64,000 nt of DNA from Omphiscola glabra (lineage: Eukaryota; Mollusca; Gastropoda; Lymnaeidae), in NCBI GenBank assembly GCA_964017045.1, contig OZ024806.1, positions 24,840,003 through 24,904,002 of the forward strand. Reading direction: 5' to 3'. Made by a program: the position numbers and the translations under genes. The notes under the pieces are model-generated. The model searched no databases and was not told where the DNA came from. It saw only the letters and a program-made list of their open reading frames with translations. This document shows, piece after piece, positions 20,850 through 32,569 of the stretch (positions are counted from its first letter, which is position 1; each line of letters begins with the position of its first letter).

Positions 20850-21597
20850 ACACAGCACATGCCTTCGTGTAATGCACTGAATAGACGCCTAACACAGTAC
20901 ATGCCTTCGTGTAATGCACTGAATAGACGCCTAACACAGTACATGCCTTAGTGTAATGCACTGAATAGACGCCTAACACAGTACATGCCTTCATGTGATG
21001 CATTGAATAGACGTCTAACACAGCACATGCCTTCATGTGATACATTAATAGATGTCTAACACAGTACATGCCTTCATGTGATACATTAATTGACGTCTAA
21101 CACAGTACATGCCTTAATGTGATGCATTGAATAGACGTCTAACACAGTGCATGCCTTCATGTGATTCATTGAATAGACGTCTAACACAGCACATGCCTTC
21201 ATGTGATACATTAATAGATGTCTAACACAGTACATGCCTTCATGTGATACATTAATTGACGTCTAACACAGTACATGCCTTAATGTGATGCATTGAATAG
21301 ACGTCTAACACAGTGCCTGCCTTCATGTGATTCATTGAATAGACGTCTAACACAGCACATGCCTTCATGTGATACATTAATAGATGTCTAACACAGTACA
21401 TGCCTTCATGTGATACATTAATTGACGTCTAACACAGCACATGCCTTCATGTGATACATTAATAGATGACTAACAGTACTAACACAGTACATGCCTTCAT
21501 GTGATACATTAATAGACGTCTAACACAGTACATGCCTTCATGTGATGCATTGAATAGACGTCTAACACAGTGCATGCCTTCATGTGATTCATTGAAT
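20850..21597. repeat. Minisatellite, ~41-bp monomer with 166-bp higher-order repeat
   Basis: About 18 monomers like aacacagtacatgccttcat plus gtgatacattaatagacgtct. Monomer variants recur in a fixed order: the cagcacatgcc variant falls at 21021, 21187 and 21353, exactly 166 bp apart, i.e. four monomers. Confidence 0.92.
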
Positions 21598-21599
21598 AG

Positions 21600-22264
21600 G
21601 AAAAATCAGAAAAGGAGATTGTAAATTCTATAAAAAGTTTATTTCATTAAAAAAATACAATCAGATATAGTTTTTATTATTTTTTGGTGGTGTGTGCGTG
21701 CACATCCGTTCTTGTGTTCGTTTATGTGTGGTGCTTGTCTGTGTGTGTTTCAAATAGCTACACTACAAGGTGTTTCTTCATTTGTATTCATGAAAGGGCG
21801 GGATGCAATCAATGAATAAAATTTACTCTCTAAACTTGAATCAGAGAGTATCGAGTTCAACTTTCTCGGATCAAGTCGATACCAAATAATGATGATATCG
21901 AACTCTTAACGTTCGATACAAGATCTAGTGTTCGGTAAACTCAAGCACGCCCGAACAGAATTTTTTTTTTAATTTATGAACTTTGAGGAAGGGGAGGGGG
22001 AGGGAGAAAATACATTTTTTTTTTATGATTCAATCGATGAGATGTACTTTACAAAAATATTGCCCACCTAAATTACGTTTTTATTGAGGTGTGCCGAGGG
22101 ATATACTTTTAAAAACATATTTTTCTAAGGTTACAAAAATGGATAAACGATTTAATTACATATAATATTTAACATATAAATAAAAAAAGATTTCATAATG
22201 TCACAAGTGTCAGACTCTAAAGATCCTTAAATTGATGAAAATCACATTTCTGTTAGTATCCATC
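21600..22264. other. Unique AT-rich DNA, no gene seen
   Basis: A gtgtgtg-rich stretch lies near 21690-21750. Nothing else is recognised. Confidence 0.5.
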
Positions 22265-22866
22265 TATTACTGACAGTTATTAAGAGAGAATTTTATCTCT
22301 TATTTAAGTCTATGGCTCGTTCCAAAACAGTCCATAACAAAGGACGATACCAATGTTTAAATATAATAACAAATAATAAGACACTCAAAGCCAGAGCTAA
22401 TAAAATTTAAAAGTTTTTTATGTGTGAATTTCAATGAATTATAAAAGCAAGAGAAAATGATTAAAATTATTAATTAACAGTTTGGCTGGTACCGGTACTG
22501 TGTTAATAAAAAATACAATGAGCAAAAGTTGCACAATGAAAGAAAATCTACACACAATAAAGTACAATAATGATGCACGCTCCCAGTCTCGTGATAAAAG
22601 GATATATTTTGTCATTCAATCTTATTCCTTTTATACCCTGTTCAAGATGATCATTCTCGAAATAGATTACGCATTGTAACTGCTTCTCGCATTCTCGAGA
22701 TTATTCGACAATGTTCGACTGAAACGGACAATACTTAAACGTTGTAGTAAACAAAGTTAAATTTCGCTAGGCACATCCCAAAACGTGGCTTTGAGTGTTT
22801 TGACTACAAGAGGTCATGCACGTGGAAAGCGAGGAAAGCGTGCAAAAACACGTCTCCTAAATAACA
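22265..22866. mobile_element. Solo LTR, family 1, copy 2 (602 bp)
   Basis: It aligns with 16922-17546 from tattactgac (a decayed TGTTAC start) to the ATAACA end. Flanks are ccatc (22260-22264) and ccttc (22867-22871), a 5-bp duplication with one mismatch. A TATA-like ttttatacc lies near 22629. It has the same orientation as copy 1, and both lack internal sequence. Confidence 0.72.
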
Positions 22867-23115
22867 CCTTCCATCACTAAAGTGCAACAACATTGTTAAT
22901 TTCAGGCCTTAAGTGTATGACAAAGAAATTGTGGGACGTCACTCAAGATCTTTATCGCAACCCCACCCCCATGTGACAAACTGTCACACTTTCTTAGATA
23001 CCCCCCTCCCCAGCTGAGGGATATTAGGATTTAATTATGTACAGTTTAAAGGTATTTAGGGATATATCATCAAATTCAAATTCAATACAAACGATCAAAG
23101 CCTCATAGCAAAGTT

Positions 23116-23271
23116 TAGAGACCTGTTTACTACTACGATTTTGGCGTACAATGTACGATTTTGATGTGTATACATTAAACTGTATGTTTATTGTTTACTA
23201 TGAAGATAATGTATTGAATGATTTGGGGATGATTTAGTACGATTTTAAGAGTTTTAGGGTAAACAGGTCTT
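23116..23271. mobile_element. Tc1/mariner-like MITE, copy 2 (inverted)
   Basis: It begins gagacctgtttac after a TA and ends gtaaacaggtct. It is the reverse complement of 14753-14907 with few differences, including the internal tacgccaaaatcgta and tgtatacacatc blocks. The right TA is blurred by mutation. Confidence 0.68.
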
Positions 23272-24050
23272 TGCTAAAGTGTATTTTATTATCATTGTTT
23301 GAAGATATTGATTAACCATATATGCATTGAAAGTTCAATCAAAATATTACAGACACTGCAAAAAAGCTTTAGATCTACGCGGGTACAATGCAGTTTGATG
23401 ATTAGATCTATTTGGCCACAGAGCAAGTGTTGAATGCTTTCAAACTGTGTTTTGTTTTAAGGTAGAAGACCCCCCCCAAAATTGTTATAAAATTATGAAA
23501 TTTGTCAATTTTATTTAAGTGCATATTTAGAAAGTTCATGCATTTGTCTACTAATTGAACTTGTTGTTTAACAAAAATATGAAAAGCTAGTTTAATTTTG
23601 TGCATGTTTATATACCCCACCCTCAATAAATTTTACCAATTTAGTATATTTAAATCTCCAATTCATCAGTGTCAAAAATAATATAAAGGCAGCTGCTAAA
23701 ACTTACGAAAACATCATCTTGGTTTCAAGATGTGTTTGTAAACTTCTCATAAAAATCATTTGCTACAACTTTTTGTGTTAAATTCTCATAACACATCATT
23801 CGGAAGCAATTGGTCCTTAATTCCCTTAAAACCTGATTCGGAACAATGTTTGTGTTTAATTTACCAATACAAAAACCATGTTAAACCAGCTGTGTGTTTA
23901 ATTCTCATGAAACATCACTCGACACAAGTAAAGTGTGGGTTTGTAAAGACAGTTAACCGCTCACAGTCTCAATTTCTTTATCAAAGTTAAAATTCTCTCC
24001 CCATAGCGTGGCCCGCACATAAAATAAAACAAAAATTACTATCGCCATTT
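23272..24050. other. AT-rich DNA with a degenerate ~60-bp repeat
   Basis: Around 23690-23960, segments such as gtgtttaattctcatgaaac and gtgttaaattctcataacac recur in diverged form. No gene is seen. Confidence 0.5.
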
Positions 24051-24109
24051 TGAACATGCGGAGGTATCCATCTCAGAAAATAGTTTCATACGGGGCTCGA
24101 CACCCTGTA

Positions 24110-24420
24110 ACGTCCTAATACGATTGGTCAAGCTCATGGCTTAAGCACTCTCATTTCTCGCCGAGTGGCGCAGTCCCGGGCCCCCACCAGGCATTCACCG
24201 GCAACTTTCATGAGCCGAAAACCGGAAGTCCGTGGCGATTTCCACAACATTCAATTTCCATAAATCAGGAAATCGATGGCGAAAATAGGTGTGCTGGGTT
24301 GTGGGGGTGGAGAGGGGTTGGTAACACATGTTCCCCTCCGTCACAACCCACATCAGCTGGCCGAGAATTCGAACTTGGCGGAATGTATATAAAAGGCATC
24401 ATAATATCTCCGTATTCGAT
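24110..24420 (+). promoter_or_regulatory. Promoter-like GC-rich patch with TATA box
   Basis: A moderately GC-rich, non-repetitive block carries gattgg (24122-24127, CCAAT-type), accggaagtc (24221-24230, ETS-type) and, after a G-rich stretch, tatataaaag at 24386-24395. A start site about 30 bp further, near cattcagcc, would be expected. No downstream coding exon was recognised, so this could be an alternative or remote promoter, or chance. Confidence 0.28.
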
Positions 24421-25300
24421 TATGAGCATTCAGCCTTTTTTTTAAATTTAACTTTACCTCCTTATTTATTTATTTTTTGACGGTAATATTTTAATATTTC
24501 ATTATCGCTATTCTGATGTACCGGTGTTTTAACATAGGATTTTTAGCCCAGCAAATATCATGTTCCTTGTTACTTTGGAATGCCTCTTCTTTACAAAATG
24601 TTAAGAATTATCATAATTTCGGACGGCTTTTATTTTCAGCAATCTCGTGATGATCGGAGATCTGTCTTGATTCTACAAGTACGGCAATTTTTAGCCTGAT
24701 CCTTGACGGCACTGGACGGATCTCCTCTATGCTTGACGTTGACATGACGGTCGGCCATTATCTTTCACACTGCGTTGTTTTGGGTTGTTACGTATGGCGG
24801 GCAGACTTCACTTAAGTCAGAACGTCAATTGCCCGACGGCAAAGAACTCTGACCGCTAAAAAATACATGAAATAATTGATTTATTTCCCATCCTCATCAT
24901 ATATATCTATCTGGATCCCAAAAAAGAATGATTATTTTTTTATTTTAACTCTATCCATATAAGCATGTAAGTAATCATTTGGACGTGATGGAGATAAGAA
25001 AGTTAAATAAACGTTGTGGATGGAATCATTATAGTACAGGCGTAAATGTTAACCTACTTTATAGAGGCAAGGATAGCAATAGATGTATCTATGTCATGAT
25101 CTATCACAAACACACAAAAATGACCTGAATCAATGGACCACGTGAAACTTGTCAACAACGAGGCTGCTACCACCAAGATCCCTAGAAAAGTGGATAAATC
25201 CATTAACTTTTTTAAAAATCCCCCAGGGTTCCCAGCAAGGAAAGCTCTGATTTTTTAATTATTTTGTTTTCAAACCAAATATCGTAATTTTCAATCATTC
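24421..25300. other. Unique DNA, no gene recognised
   Basis: No open frame above about 60 codons, array or terminus is visible. Confidence 0.5.
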
Positions 25301-25463
25301 TTAAATTTAAAACCATTCAAGTATTCCCAAGCTTCTTTTCTCCAGAACCTGTCAAGAACCATGCTTTTCTGAGTCAAAACCGATTTGTGGCCGACTGGTA
25401 TAGCAGCACTCAGGTCGCTAAATAGCTTCATGCGGCTCGCGAGCCGGGATTTGCCGACCACTG
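25300..25463 (-). mobile_element. hAT-like terminus (GGCTCGCGAGCC type)
   Basis: On the minus strand from 25463 the sequence reads cagtggtcggcaaatcccgg and then ctcgcgagccgcatgaagc. This matches a widespread hAT terminus style (CAGnGGTCGGCAA followed by a palindromic GGCTCGCGAGCC). The far end is not evident, so the left boundary given is arbitrary. Confidence 0.5.
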
Positions 25464-25794
25464 GTCTTTGGGGTGTAGACATCTAGAAGATTGAGAACTA
25501 AATGGAAATAATCGATCCGATCGACACCTAAAAAAAAAAACCAAGCTATCCCCCCTCCCCCGGGCCATCTGTTGTGGATTTAGGGATTGAGCCGTTGTAA
25601 CTCTGGAACTTAGTTTGGACATTTTAATGCTGACTGCTGACCGACCAGCTGACCAGTGGCTACCGAAGTGCGAAGGGTGATGACGGGAACGTATAGATAT
25701 TTGATCTAAGGTTGTTGTTTTTTGGTCAATCTCTGAGTCAGTGTTTTAAGGACGTTAACGTCATTGCTACAATTCTCCGTGCACTATTAAGTCA

Positions 25795-26070
25795 TTAGTA
25801 CAGTACTTCATGTACCGTCACACCCTAGCTACAGTACTTCATGTACCGTCACACCATAGCTACAGTACTTCATGTACCGTCACACCCTAGCTACAGTACT
25901 TCATGTACCGTCACACCATAGCTACAGTACTTCACATATCGTTACGTCATTGCTACAGTTCTCCGTGCAACATTAAGTCATTGTTACAGTACTTCATGTA
26001 ACGTCACACCATCGCTACAGTACTTCACATATCCTTATGTCAGTGCTACAGTGCTTTATGTATGATTACG
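25795..26070. repeat. Minisatellite, 31-bp unit x ~8
   Basis: Units carry gctacagtacttcatgtacc then gtcacaccata. Copies are near-identical on the left and degenerate to the right. Confidence 0.88.
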
Positions 26071-26204
26071 TCATTACTTAAAGTATATTTAAGAAAGTTT
26101 GCTCAAAACTTCTTGTAACTTTCAGTCATCTTTTCACTACTTCAAGTAGGTTAATGTCAAATTTTTCAATACACCTTGTGTAATTTAATTCATTGCCTCA
26201 GTAC

Positions 26205-26492
26205 TTTGTGTACACGGTTTCTTTTTGTGTGCACCGTGTCTTTTTGTGTACACTGTGTCTTTTTGTGAACACTGTGTCTTTTGTGTTCACTATGTCTTTT
26301 GGTGTAAAAATATATTTTTGTGCATACTGTGTTTTTTTTGTTTACACTGTATCTTTTTGTGTACATTGTGTATTTTTGTGCACACTGTATCTTTTTGTGT
26401 ACACTGTGTCTGTTTGTGTATAGCGTGTCTGTTTGTGTACAGTGTGTCTTTTTGTGTACACTGTGTCTTTTTGTGAACACTGTGTTATTTTG
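26205..26492. repeat. Minisatellite, ~19-bp unit x ~14
   Basis: Units like tgtctttttgtgtacactg. Open frames on both strands (VHKKTQCTQKDT on the minus strand) are repeat artefacts. Confidence 0.9.
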
Positions 26493-27335
26493 TTAAAACC
26501 TGTTTGAGAGGGTAACCCCGTTTCATGATCACGTTTACCAATGATAGACAATGGTCGCTTCCAACATCGCAAAGCCCTTTAATTGGCCGACCGCAGTGTA
26601 GATATCCTCATACACTAATGAACTTTGAACCCTTGAGAACAATCAGCTGTTAGGGCGATTGTCCATAAAAGTGTAGAAGATAGATTTCCCATCTTTGCCA
26701 TTATTTGCAGGCTACATTTTCTTGGAAAAGTAATTTTTGGAAAATTTTGGGGGCTTTTTTGTTGTTGTAAATGCTACGATAAGAAGTTGTTTAGATTCAC
26801 GGTCCATACCAGGATACTTAAAGCAAAATTATTGGAATGAGGGAAAGTTGCACAAGTAACGCCTAGACGTTAACGGAACAAATCGTGTCCTGTAAGGCTG
26901 AGGGTTCACGTGTTTTCATGCCACTGAAATTGGCAGCGTTGGCCCGGCATGACGTATTGTCTGGGGGCTCGGGCTGGGAATACATCGCTTGTGGGGAGTC
27001 CAGCAGAGGTGTCATTTTGTGCTGATGGGAACGAAAGTGGGAGTCGTGGTGCCGGTGGTGGTGAAGCGAGGGTCGTGGTGGTGGTGGTGGTGGGCGTGAA
27101 GGGGTCGAGTTGGGGACATTATAGGTTGTAGAGCGCTGCAAGGATTTCATCGGTGTGCATATGTTGAGGCAGAAAGTTATGAGTTTGGGAAAGGGTGAGT
27201 GGGGGGATTCATTGATGAATTTTTCGTGATAGATTTCAAGAGCTATCTGCTTATAATTATACAATTATTGTAATTATTAGTCACCGATGAGCGATAACTG
27301 GTAATTATAATTTCACCACTGATAATGATAATCTG
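26493..27335. other. Unique DNA with a G-rich patch, no gene seen
   Basis: A ggtggtggtggtgg tract lies near 27075-27095. A 133-codon minus-strand frame (26863-27264) is Pro/His-rich because of this tract and has no recognisable domain. Confidence 0.5.
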
Positions 27336-27339
27336 ACCA

Positions 27340-27870
27340 TGTCACTTGCACTAACAATCCTAGCCAAGGAACTAACAATCCTAGCCGAGGAACTGACAAT
27401 CCTAGCCGAGGAACTGACAATCCTAGCCATGGAACTAACATCCTAGTCAAGGAACGAACAATCCTAGCCAAGGAACTAAAGTCATAGTCAAGAAACTAAA
27501 ATCCTAGCCAAGGAACTAACAAATGTAGTCAAGGAACTAAAAATCCTAGCCAAGGAACTAACAAATATAGTCAAGGAACTAAAAATCCTAGCCAAGGAAC
27601 TAACAAATATAGTCAAGAAACTAAAATCCTAGCCAAGGAACTAACAAATATAGTCAAGGAACTAAAATCCTAGCCAAGGAACTAACAAATATAGTCAAGA
27701 AACTAAAATCCTAGCCAAGGAATAAACAAATATAGTCAAGGAACTAAAAATCCTAGCCAAGGAACTAACAAATATAGTCAAGGAACTAAATATCCTAGCC
27801 AAGGAACTAACAAATATAGTCAAGGAACTAAAAATCCTAGCCAAGGAACTGACAAGCCTAGAAGAGGGAA
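27340..27870. repeat. Minisatellite, 21-bp units paired into 42-bp repeats
   Basis: A left portion of simple ~21-bp units (aatcctagccaaggaactaa) gives way to alternation of a cctagccaagg unit with an atatagtcaagg unit, so the effective period is about 42 bp. Confidence 0.9.
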
Positions 27871-27874
27871 CCTA

Positions 27875-28770
27875 AAGAAAAATGTATTTTTCGAACAAAG
27901 CAACACAAGAAAACAAACTCCATTATATTAACCAAGCTATTTAAAAATAAATTATATTTTTCAACCGTTTCTTTTAAAATTGAAAAATTAAACGTACCCT
28001 TGCTCAAGTTTCATGGGCAATTGCAGTGCTTAAATATTCTGTATCATTGATGTGCAGCTCTTTGAATGGGACAGGTCTCAACAAGTGTAAATAAGTCACC
28101 AGTCGCTTAAGTGCATTCTTTGTAGAAGCCAAATTATACCAGCAAACACCGCCACACCGCCACACCGCCACACAACCATCCCCAGCCCCCAATAAAGTCT
28201 TGCATTCGAGACACCGAGAGTCAATCTGCTCTGAGACAACACCGTAGACGTCTTACCAGACCTATGTCAACTATGAACAGTATCAACATGGATCCTGACA
28301 AATACCACTAAATGTATAAAAGCTACTGCCAACGGCGGCTGCTCTTTGGGGAAATCACGAGAGACCCACGATCTTTGGCGTCAACTTAACACTGCGGCCA
28401 CGCGATTGGATAAAATACAAATCTGATCGCATGAACCCTGGTGTCAAGAGAAAGGTTTGGAACTAATTTGTTAAGTTATCAAGAAACGTTGACGGCGACA
28501 TTACCTCGACTCAGAAAACGTGCGCACTTGAAAATTACAGTTTGAAATGGATCTGACCTGTGGGGAATGTCTGTTACTGTGGGCCAATTACTCGGTGCGA
28601 GCTGGCATGACCGAATCACGGGGAGCAAACGTCCTGGAAGCGTGTGTGTTCAAGAGAGTCTGACTTTTAATCACTTAACAAATCCAGTAGAAAAAAAAAA
28701 ACCGTGCGTCAGAGGTCCGCATTACAAAATAGAAGTATGTTAGTGAGATTTAGATCAAAGTTGATGTTCA
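27875..28770. other. Unique DNA, no gene recognised
   Basis: An isolated tgtataaaag lies near 28314 without supporting context. A short cacaccgccacaccgcc repeat lies near 28145-28175. Confidence 0.5.
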
Positions 28771-28774
28771 GAAA

Positions 28775-28994
28775 CAGTGGTGTAACTAGGGTAAGCGGCG
28801 CCCGGGGCGATCCAAGATTTTTTACGCACCCCTTCTCAAAAAAAAATAATATCTATGTATACCCTAAAATTCCGCCCCTTCTTATGAAAATAAATATTGG
28901 AGTGTTTGACTGGGAAAATAAAAATGCATCTATTAAAATGAAAGCATCAGCTGTGGAGGACCACCACCCCCTTCTCACCTTAGCTATGCAATGG
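28775..28994. mobile_element. Probable third copy of the CAGTGGC hAT MITE family
   Basis: It starts cagtggtgtaactagg and has gcggcgcccggggcgatcc like the other two members. It ends near ttagctatgcaatgg, a decayed terminus. Flanking ttcagaaa and ttcaacaa match at 6 of 8 positions. Ends are uncertain by a base or two. Confidence 0.5.
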
Positions 28995-29049
28995 TTCAAC
29001 AATCTTTTACGGTACACAAATATTTACATCAGAGTTTCTTAGTACTGAG

Positions 29050-29300
29050 AGGATTTCAGTAACGATAGAAATAGGTACATCGGAAGTTATAACTACACAA
29101 GTTTCAGTATATCAGAAGTTATAAGTACACACGTATATGTGCATCAGAAGTTATAAGTACACAAGTATGTATGCATCAATAGTTATAATTATACAAGTAT
29201 GTGTACATCAGAAGTTATAAGTACACAAGTATGTATGCATCAATAGTTATAATTACACAAGAATGTGTACATCAGAAGTTATACGTATACCAGCATGTGT
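29050..29300. repeat. Minisatellite, ~32-bp unit, partly alternating
   Basis: Units catcagaagttataagtaca and catcaatagttataattaca alternate in part, giving a ~64-bp higher period. Confidence 0.8.
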
Positions 29301-30360
29301 TCAGAAGTGGTTCCCCGACCTTTCAATGCTATTATGATTGCTTTTTGTGAAATGGGAATCTAGAGGGCACACAATATTCTCTTAGTAAGTTGAATGTCTA
29401 CAATTGATTAGTTTAGTGAATTTTGACATACTTGTGTAAAATGTTATGCTAACAAGTAGTAATATGTTTATGAGTTTTGAGTTTTTGTCTCTTTGTTCGT
29501 TAGCTAGTTTGATATGGACCAATGATATGTTAGGGACTTTTGATATTTGTTGATTGTATGGTAAAGATGTCGATGTGTAACAGATATCAATATTTTTTAA
29601 GCGATCTAAACGTGGACGAAAGGAGAAAACAGCTAAGAAAGCCCATTGTCAACCGCCTACTGTTCCATCATAAACGCACACGTCATCCACCCACTCGATC
29701 ACGAGTAGAAGGGAAACACAGCCACGGATCCAGATAACAGGGGCGTTCCTTTAAAAAATAATTAATTGCAAAATCCACTCTTTTCTTTTCTCCATAAAAT
29801 TCATCAATCATTTTCCTATCCACCACCACCCACCCACCCACACCCACACACATATAGACACACATCTTCAACGGACCATTTATAACCAAACATCAATGCT
29901 TAATTCATAAATTGTTATCGATTTCTTCCAAATGTTTCAATCAAATTCTTCAAATAATAGTCCACACATCCAGTAATATAATTTTAACTCCACCAATTCA
30001 TTTATCCAGATATGTATCCTTCAATCAGTTCATTATCGCTTCAGTCAAGCTAGCCGTCATAGCAATCACACCACACTGACGTCTTCAACAATTAAAACAT
30101 TCCGTATCCAATTGATGATGAGTCCATCAATCCACTCATATGTCCATAATCCATCTTGTTCCCAATCCATTATGTAAGTCCATTAAACTACACATCTAAT
30201 AATCCATTTGGATCAGTATGTTTATCTGCCATCCAGATCTCTAGCCATCACTCCAACTTCCAGACATATTTTCTTTCTCTCTATCTCATCATCTCCTCTC
30301 TGTCTCTTTCCCTATATGATCACTTCACCCAAATATGTTTCTCTCGCTCTTTTTATCTTT
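29301..30360. other. AT-rich DNA with loose tccatca/ccattca motifs, no gene seen
   Basis: From 29800 to 30240 short motifs such as aatccattt and tccatcaat recur without a fixed period. Confidence 0.45.
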
Positions 30361-30364
30361 ATCA

Positions 30365-30550
30365 TTCTGCCTCTTTCACTATTTCACCACTTCCAAAAAA
30401 TACCTCTCTATTTATCTCTATCAGTCTGCCTCTTTCACTATTTCATCACTTCCAACAAATCTCTCTCTATTTATCTCTATCAGTCTACCTCTTCCACTAT
30501 TTCATCACTTCCAACAAATATCTCTCTATTTATCTCTATCAGTCTGCCCT
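30365..30550. repeat. Tandem array, 59-bp unit x ~3
   Basis: Units contain gcctctttcactatttcatc and tatttatctctatcagtct. Because 59 is not a multiple of 3, the translation shifts frame at each copy, showing that the long open frame here is not a protein. Confidence 0.88.
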
Positions 30551-30596
30551 ACTTTATCTGATTTTAATCTGTGGTCTGCTCTTGCTATTTTCCTCT

Positions 30597-31005
30597 TAAT
30601 TTTCTCTTGGCCACAATATCTCTATGACGATCTCATGAACTCTTTCTCTTGGCCACAATATCTCTATGACGATCTCATGAATTCTTTCTCTTGGCCACAA
30701 TATCTCTATGACGATCTCATGAACTATTTCTCTTGGCCACAATGTCTCTATGACGATCTCATGAAATCTTTCTCTTGGCCACAATATCTCTATGACGATC
30801 TCATGAACTCTTTCTCTTGGCCACAATATCTCTATGACGATCTCATGAACTCTTTCTCTTGGCCACAATATCTTTATGACGATCTCATGAACTCTTTCTC
30901 TTGGCCACAATATCTCTATGACGATCTCATGAACTCTTTCTCTTGGCCACAATATCTCTATGACGATCTCATGAACTCTTTCTCTGGGCCACAATATCTC
31001 TATGA
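30597..31005. repeat. Minisatellite, 42-bp unit x ~10, open on both strands
   Basis: Near-perfect units contain tctcttggccacaatatctc and tatgacgatctcatgaac. At 42 bp (14 codons) the array is stop-free in one frame on each strand (SWPQYLYDDLMNSF on plus, WPRERVHEIVIEIL on minus). The low divergence suggests recent amplification. There is no signal, start context or splice site to support a protein. Confidence 0.93.
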
Positions 31006-31039
31006 CTAATTTTTAACTGTCACAGTTCCTCTCTATCTA

Positions 31040-31046
31040 CATATCG

Positions 31047-31086
<40 letters not shown>

Positions 31087-31420
31087 GTATCTCGTTAGCT
31101 TTCTGTCCATCGCCATCTCTCTCCCTCTGCCTGTATCTCATTAGCTGTCTGTCCCTCGCCATCTCTCTCTCTCTCTGTATCTCATTAGCTTTCTGTCCAT
31201 CACCATCTCTCTCCCTCTGCCTGTATCTCATTAGCTGTCTGTCCCTCGCCATCTCTCCCTCTCTGTATCTCATTAGATGTCTGTCCCTCGCCATCTCTCT
31301 CTCTGTATCTCGTTAGCTGTCTGTCCCTCGCCATCTCTCTCTCTCTCTGTATCTCGTTAGCTGTCTGTCCCTCGCCATCTCTCTCTCTCTGTCTCTCACT
31401 CTCGATCTACCTGGACCAAC
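31040..31420. repeat. CT microsatellite mixed with ~42-58-bp units
   Basis: Alternates (ct)n with gtatctcgttagctgtctgt and ccctcgccatctct. Confidence 0.9.
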
Positions 31421-31839
31421 AACTTTTCTCTATCTCTACGCCAGTCTCCGTAAATCTTCATTAGTCACCGTGAATTGTTCTCAGCCTGTCTTACGGAACT
31501 CACTGTGTCTCTATTTACGGGATCTTTCATTTCTCTTTCTCTCTGTCTCTCTTTCTCAGACTCAATCTGACAGATCATATAACTACCCGTTGCCTCACTT
31601 ACACCTCTCCCCGACCCTGTCCTCTTCCCACCCCTCCCCATCTGTCCCCTCCCAATCTCTTCCCTCCCCCACCCCTCCCCTTACCAAAAAGTAATTCTTA
31701 ACGTAACTGAGTGTCGTCTATAAATTGTATTTCTGGTCTAGAAACAATGTGTACGAACCAAAGCATAACTCTATTTTAGTTCAGTTAAAGATACTATCTT
31801 TACTATTGCCATGGACATTTACTCAAATCTATGGACACT

Positions 31840-32118
31840 GGGGTCAATTCATGGGAAACACTTGCTATGGATCGTACAAGCTGGCGTGGCAGACTCATTG
31901 TTGGAGCGCAACCGCCAGAGAAAAGTACAAACCTAATTCCCAAAGAAAGCGCACCGCAAGGAAGAGCAGAACCGACTCGACTCCAACTAGGACCCGAAAC
32001 AACGTGTGCCCTGCGTGCGGGAAAGCTTACCAGGCACAACTAGGACTGGCAGGCTGGCCACCTGCGTATTTACCTTTGAATATAGCCTTAGTCGTGTTCG
32101 CGTGCGAGCTACGATCAG
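31840..32118 (+). mobile_element. LINE ORF2 C-terminal remnant, copy 2
   Basis: The plus strand reads WETLAMDRTSWRGRLIVGA from about 31846, the WExLAxDRxxWR block near the end of many LINE reverse-transcriptase proteins. After frameshifts it reads NNVCPACGKAYQAQLG, a zinc-finger-like CPxC tail. It is homologous to 108-365. The frame is broken at least twice, so it is dead. Its 3' end directly adjoins a 62-bp tandem array. Confidence 0.68.
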
Positions 32119-32134
32119 ATTGACACTGGCACCA

Positions 32135-32345
32135 ACATTCCATTATAAGAGTGGTGCCTTGTATCTCAGTTGCAGAAACTGTAAAATGTACTTATATCAA
32201 CATTCCATTATAAGAGTGATACCTTGTATCTCAGTTGCAGTAACTATAAAATGTACTTATATCAACATTCCATTATGAGAGTGATGCCTTGTATCTCAGT
32301 TGCAGAAACTATAAAATGCACTTATATTAACATCCCATTAACCAG
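32135..32345. repeat. Tandem array, ~62-bp unit x ~3.3
   Basis: Units contain gccttgtatctcagttgcag and aaatgtacttatatcaac. It abuts the 3' end of the LINE remnant, so it may have arisen from LINE 3' UTR sequence. Confidence 0.85.
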
Positions 32346-32569
32346 AGCAGTGTCTTCTATTTCAGTCAAAGAGGATGTCTCTAAAAACACACAAGTATAC
32401 TTTTATCAGGTTGGACCAAAGTCCATACCTATTCCTTTAATTCTAGCTGCGAATTTATAAACACTTGCTTATATTTCTTGAAATAGTTATCTTATTAAAT
32501 TGAAGTTCAAGAAGTTAGCGCTCCTCAAATTAAGATTTCCTAATGCTGTTCATGTCTAGTAATTCCATT

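Noticed and set aside
30335..31009. 224-codon plus-strand frame as a repeat protein
   Set aside because: It joins a 59-bp array, which shifts frame at each copy, to a 42-bp array. Such a junction is not expected of a real protein repeat.
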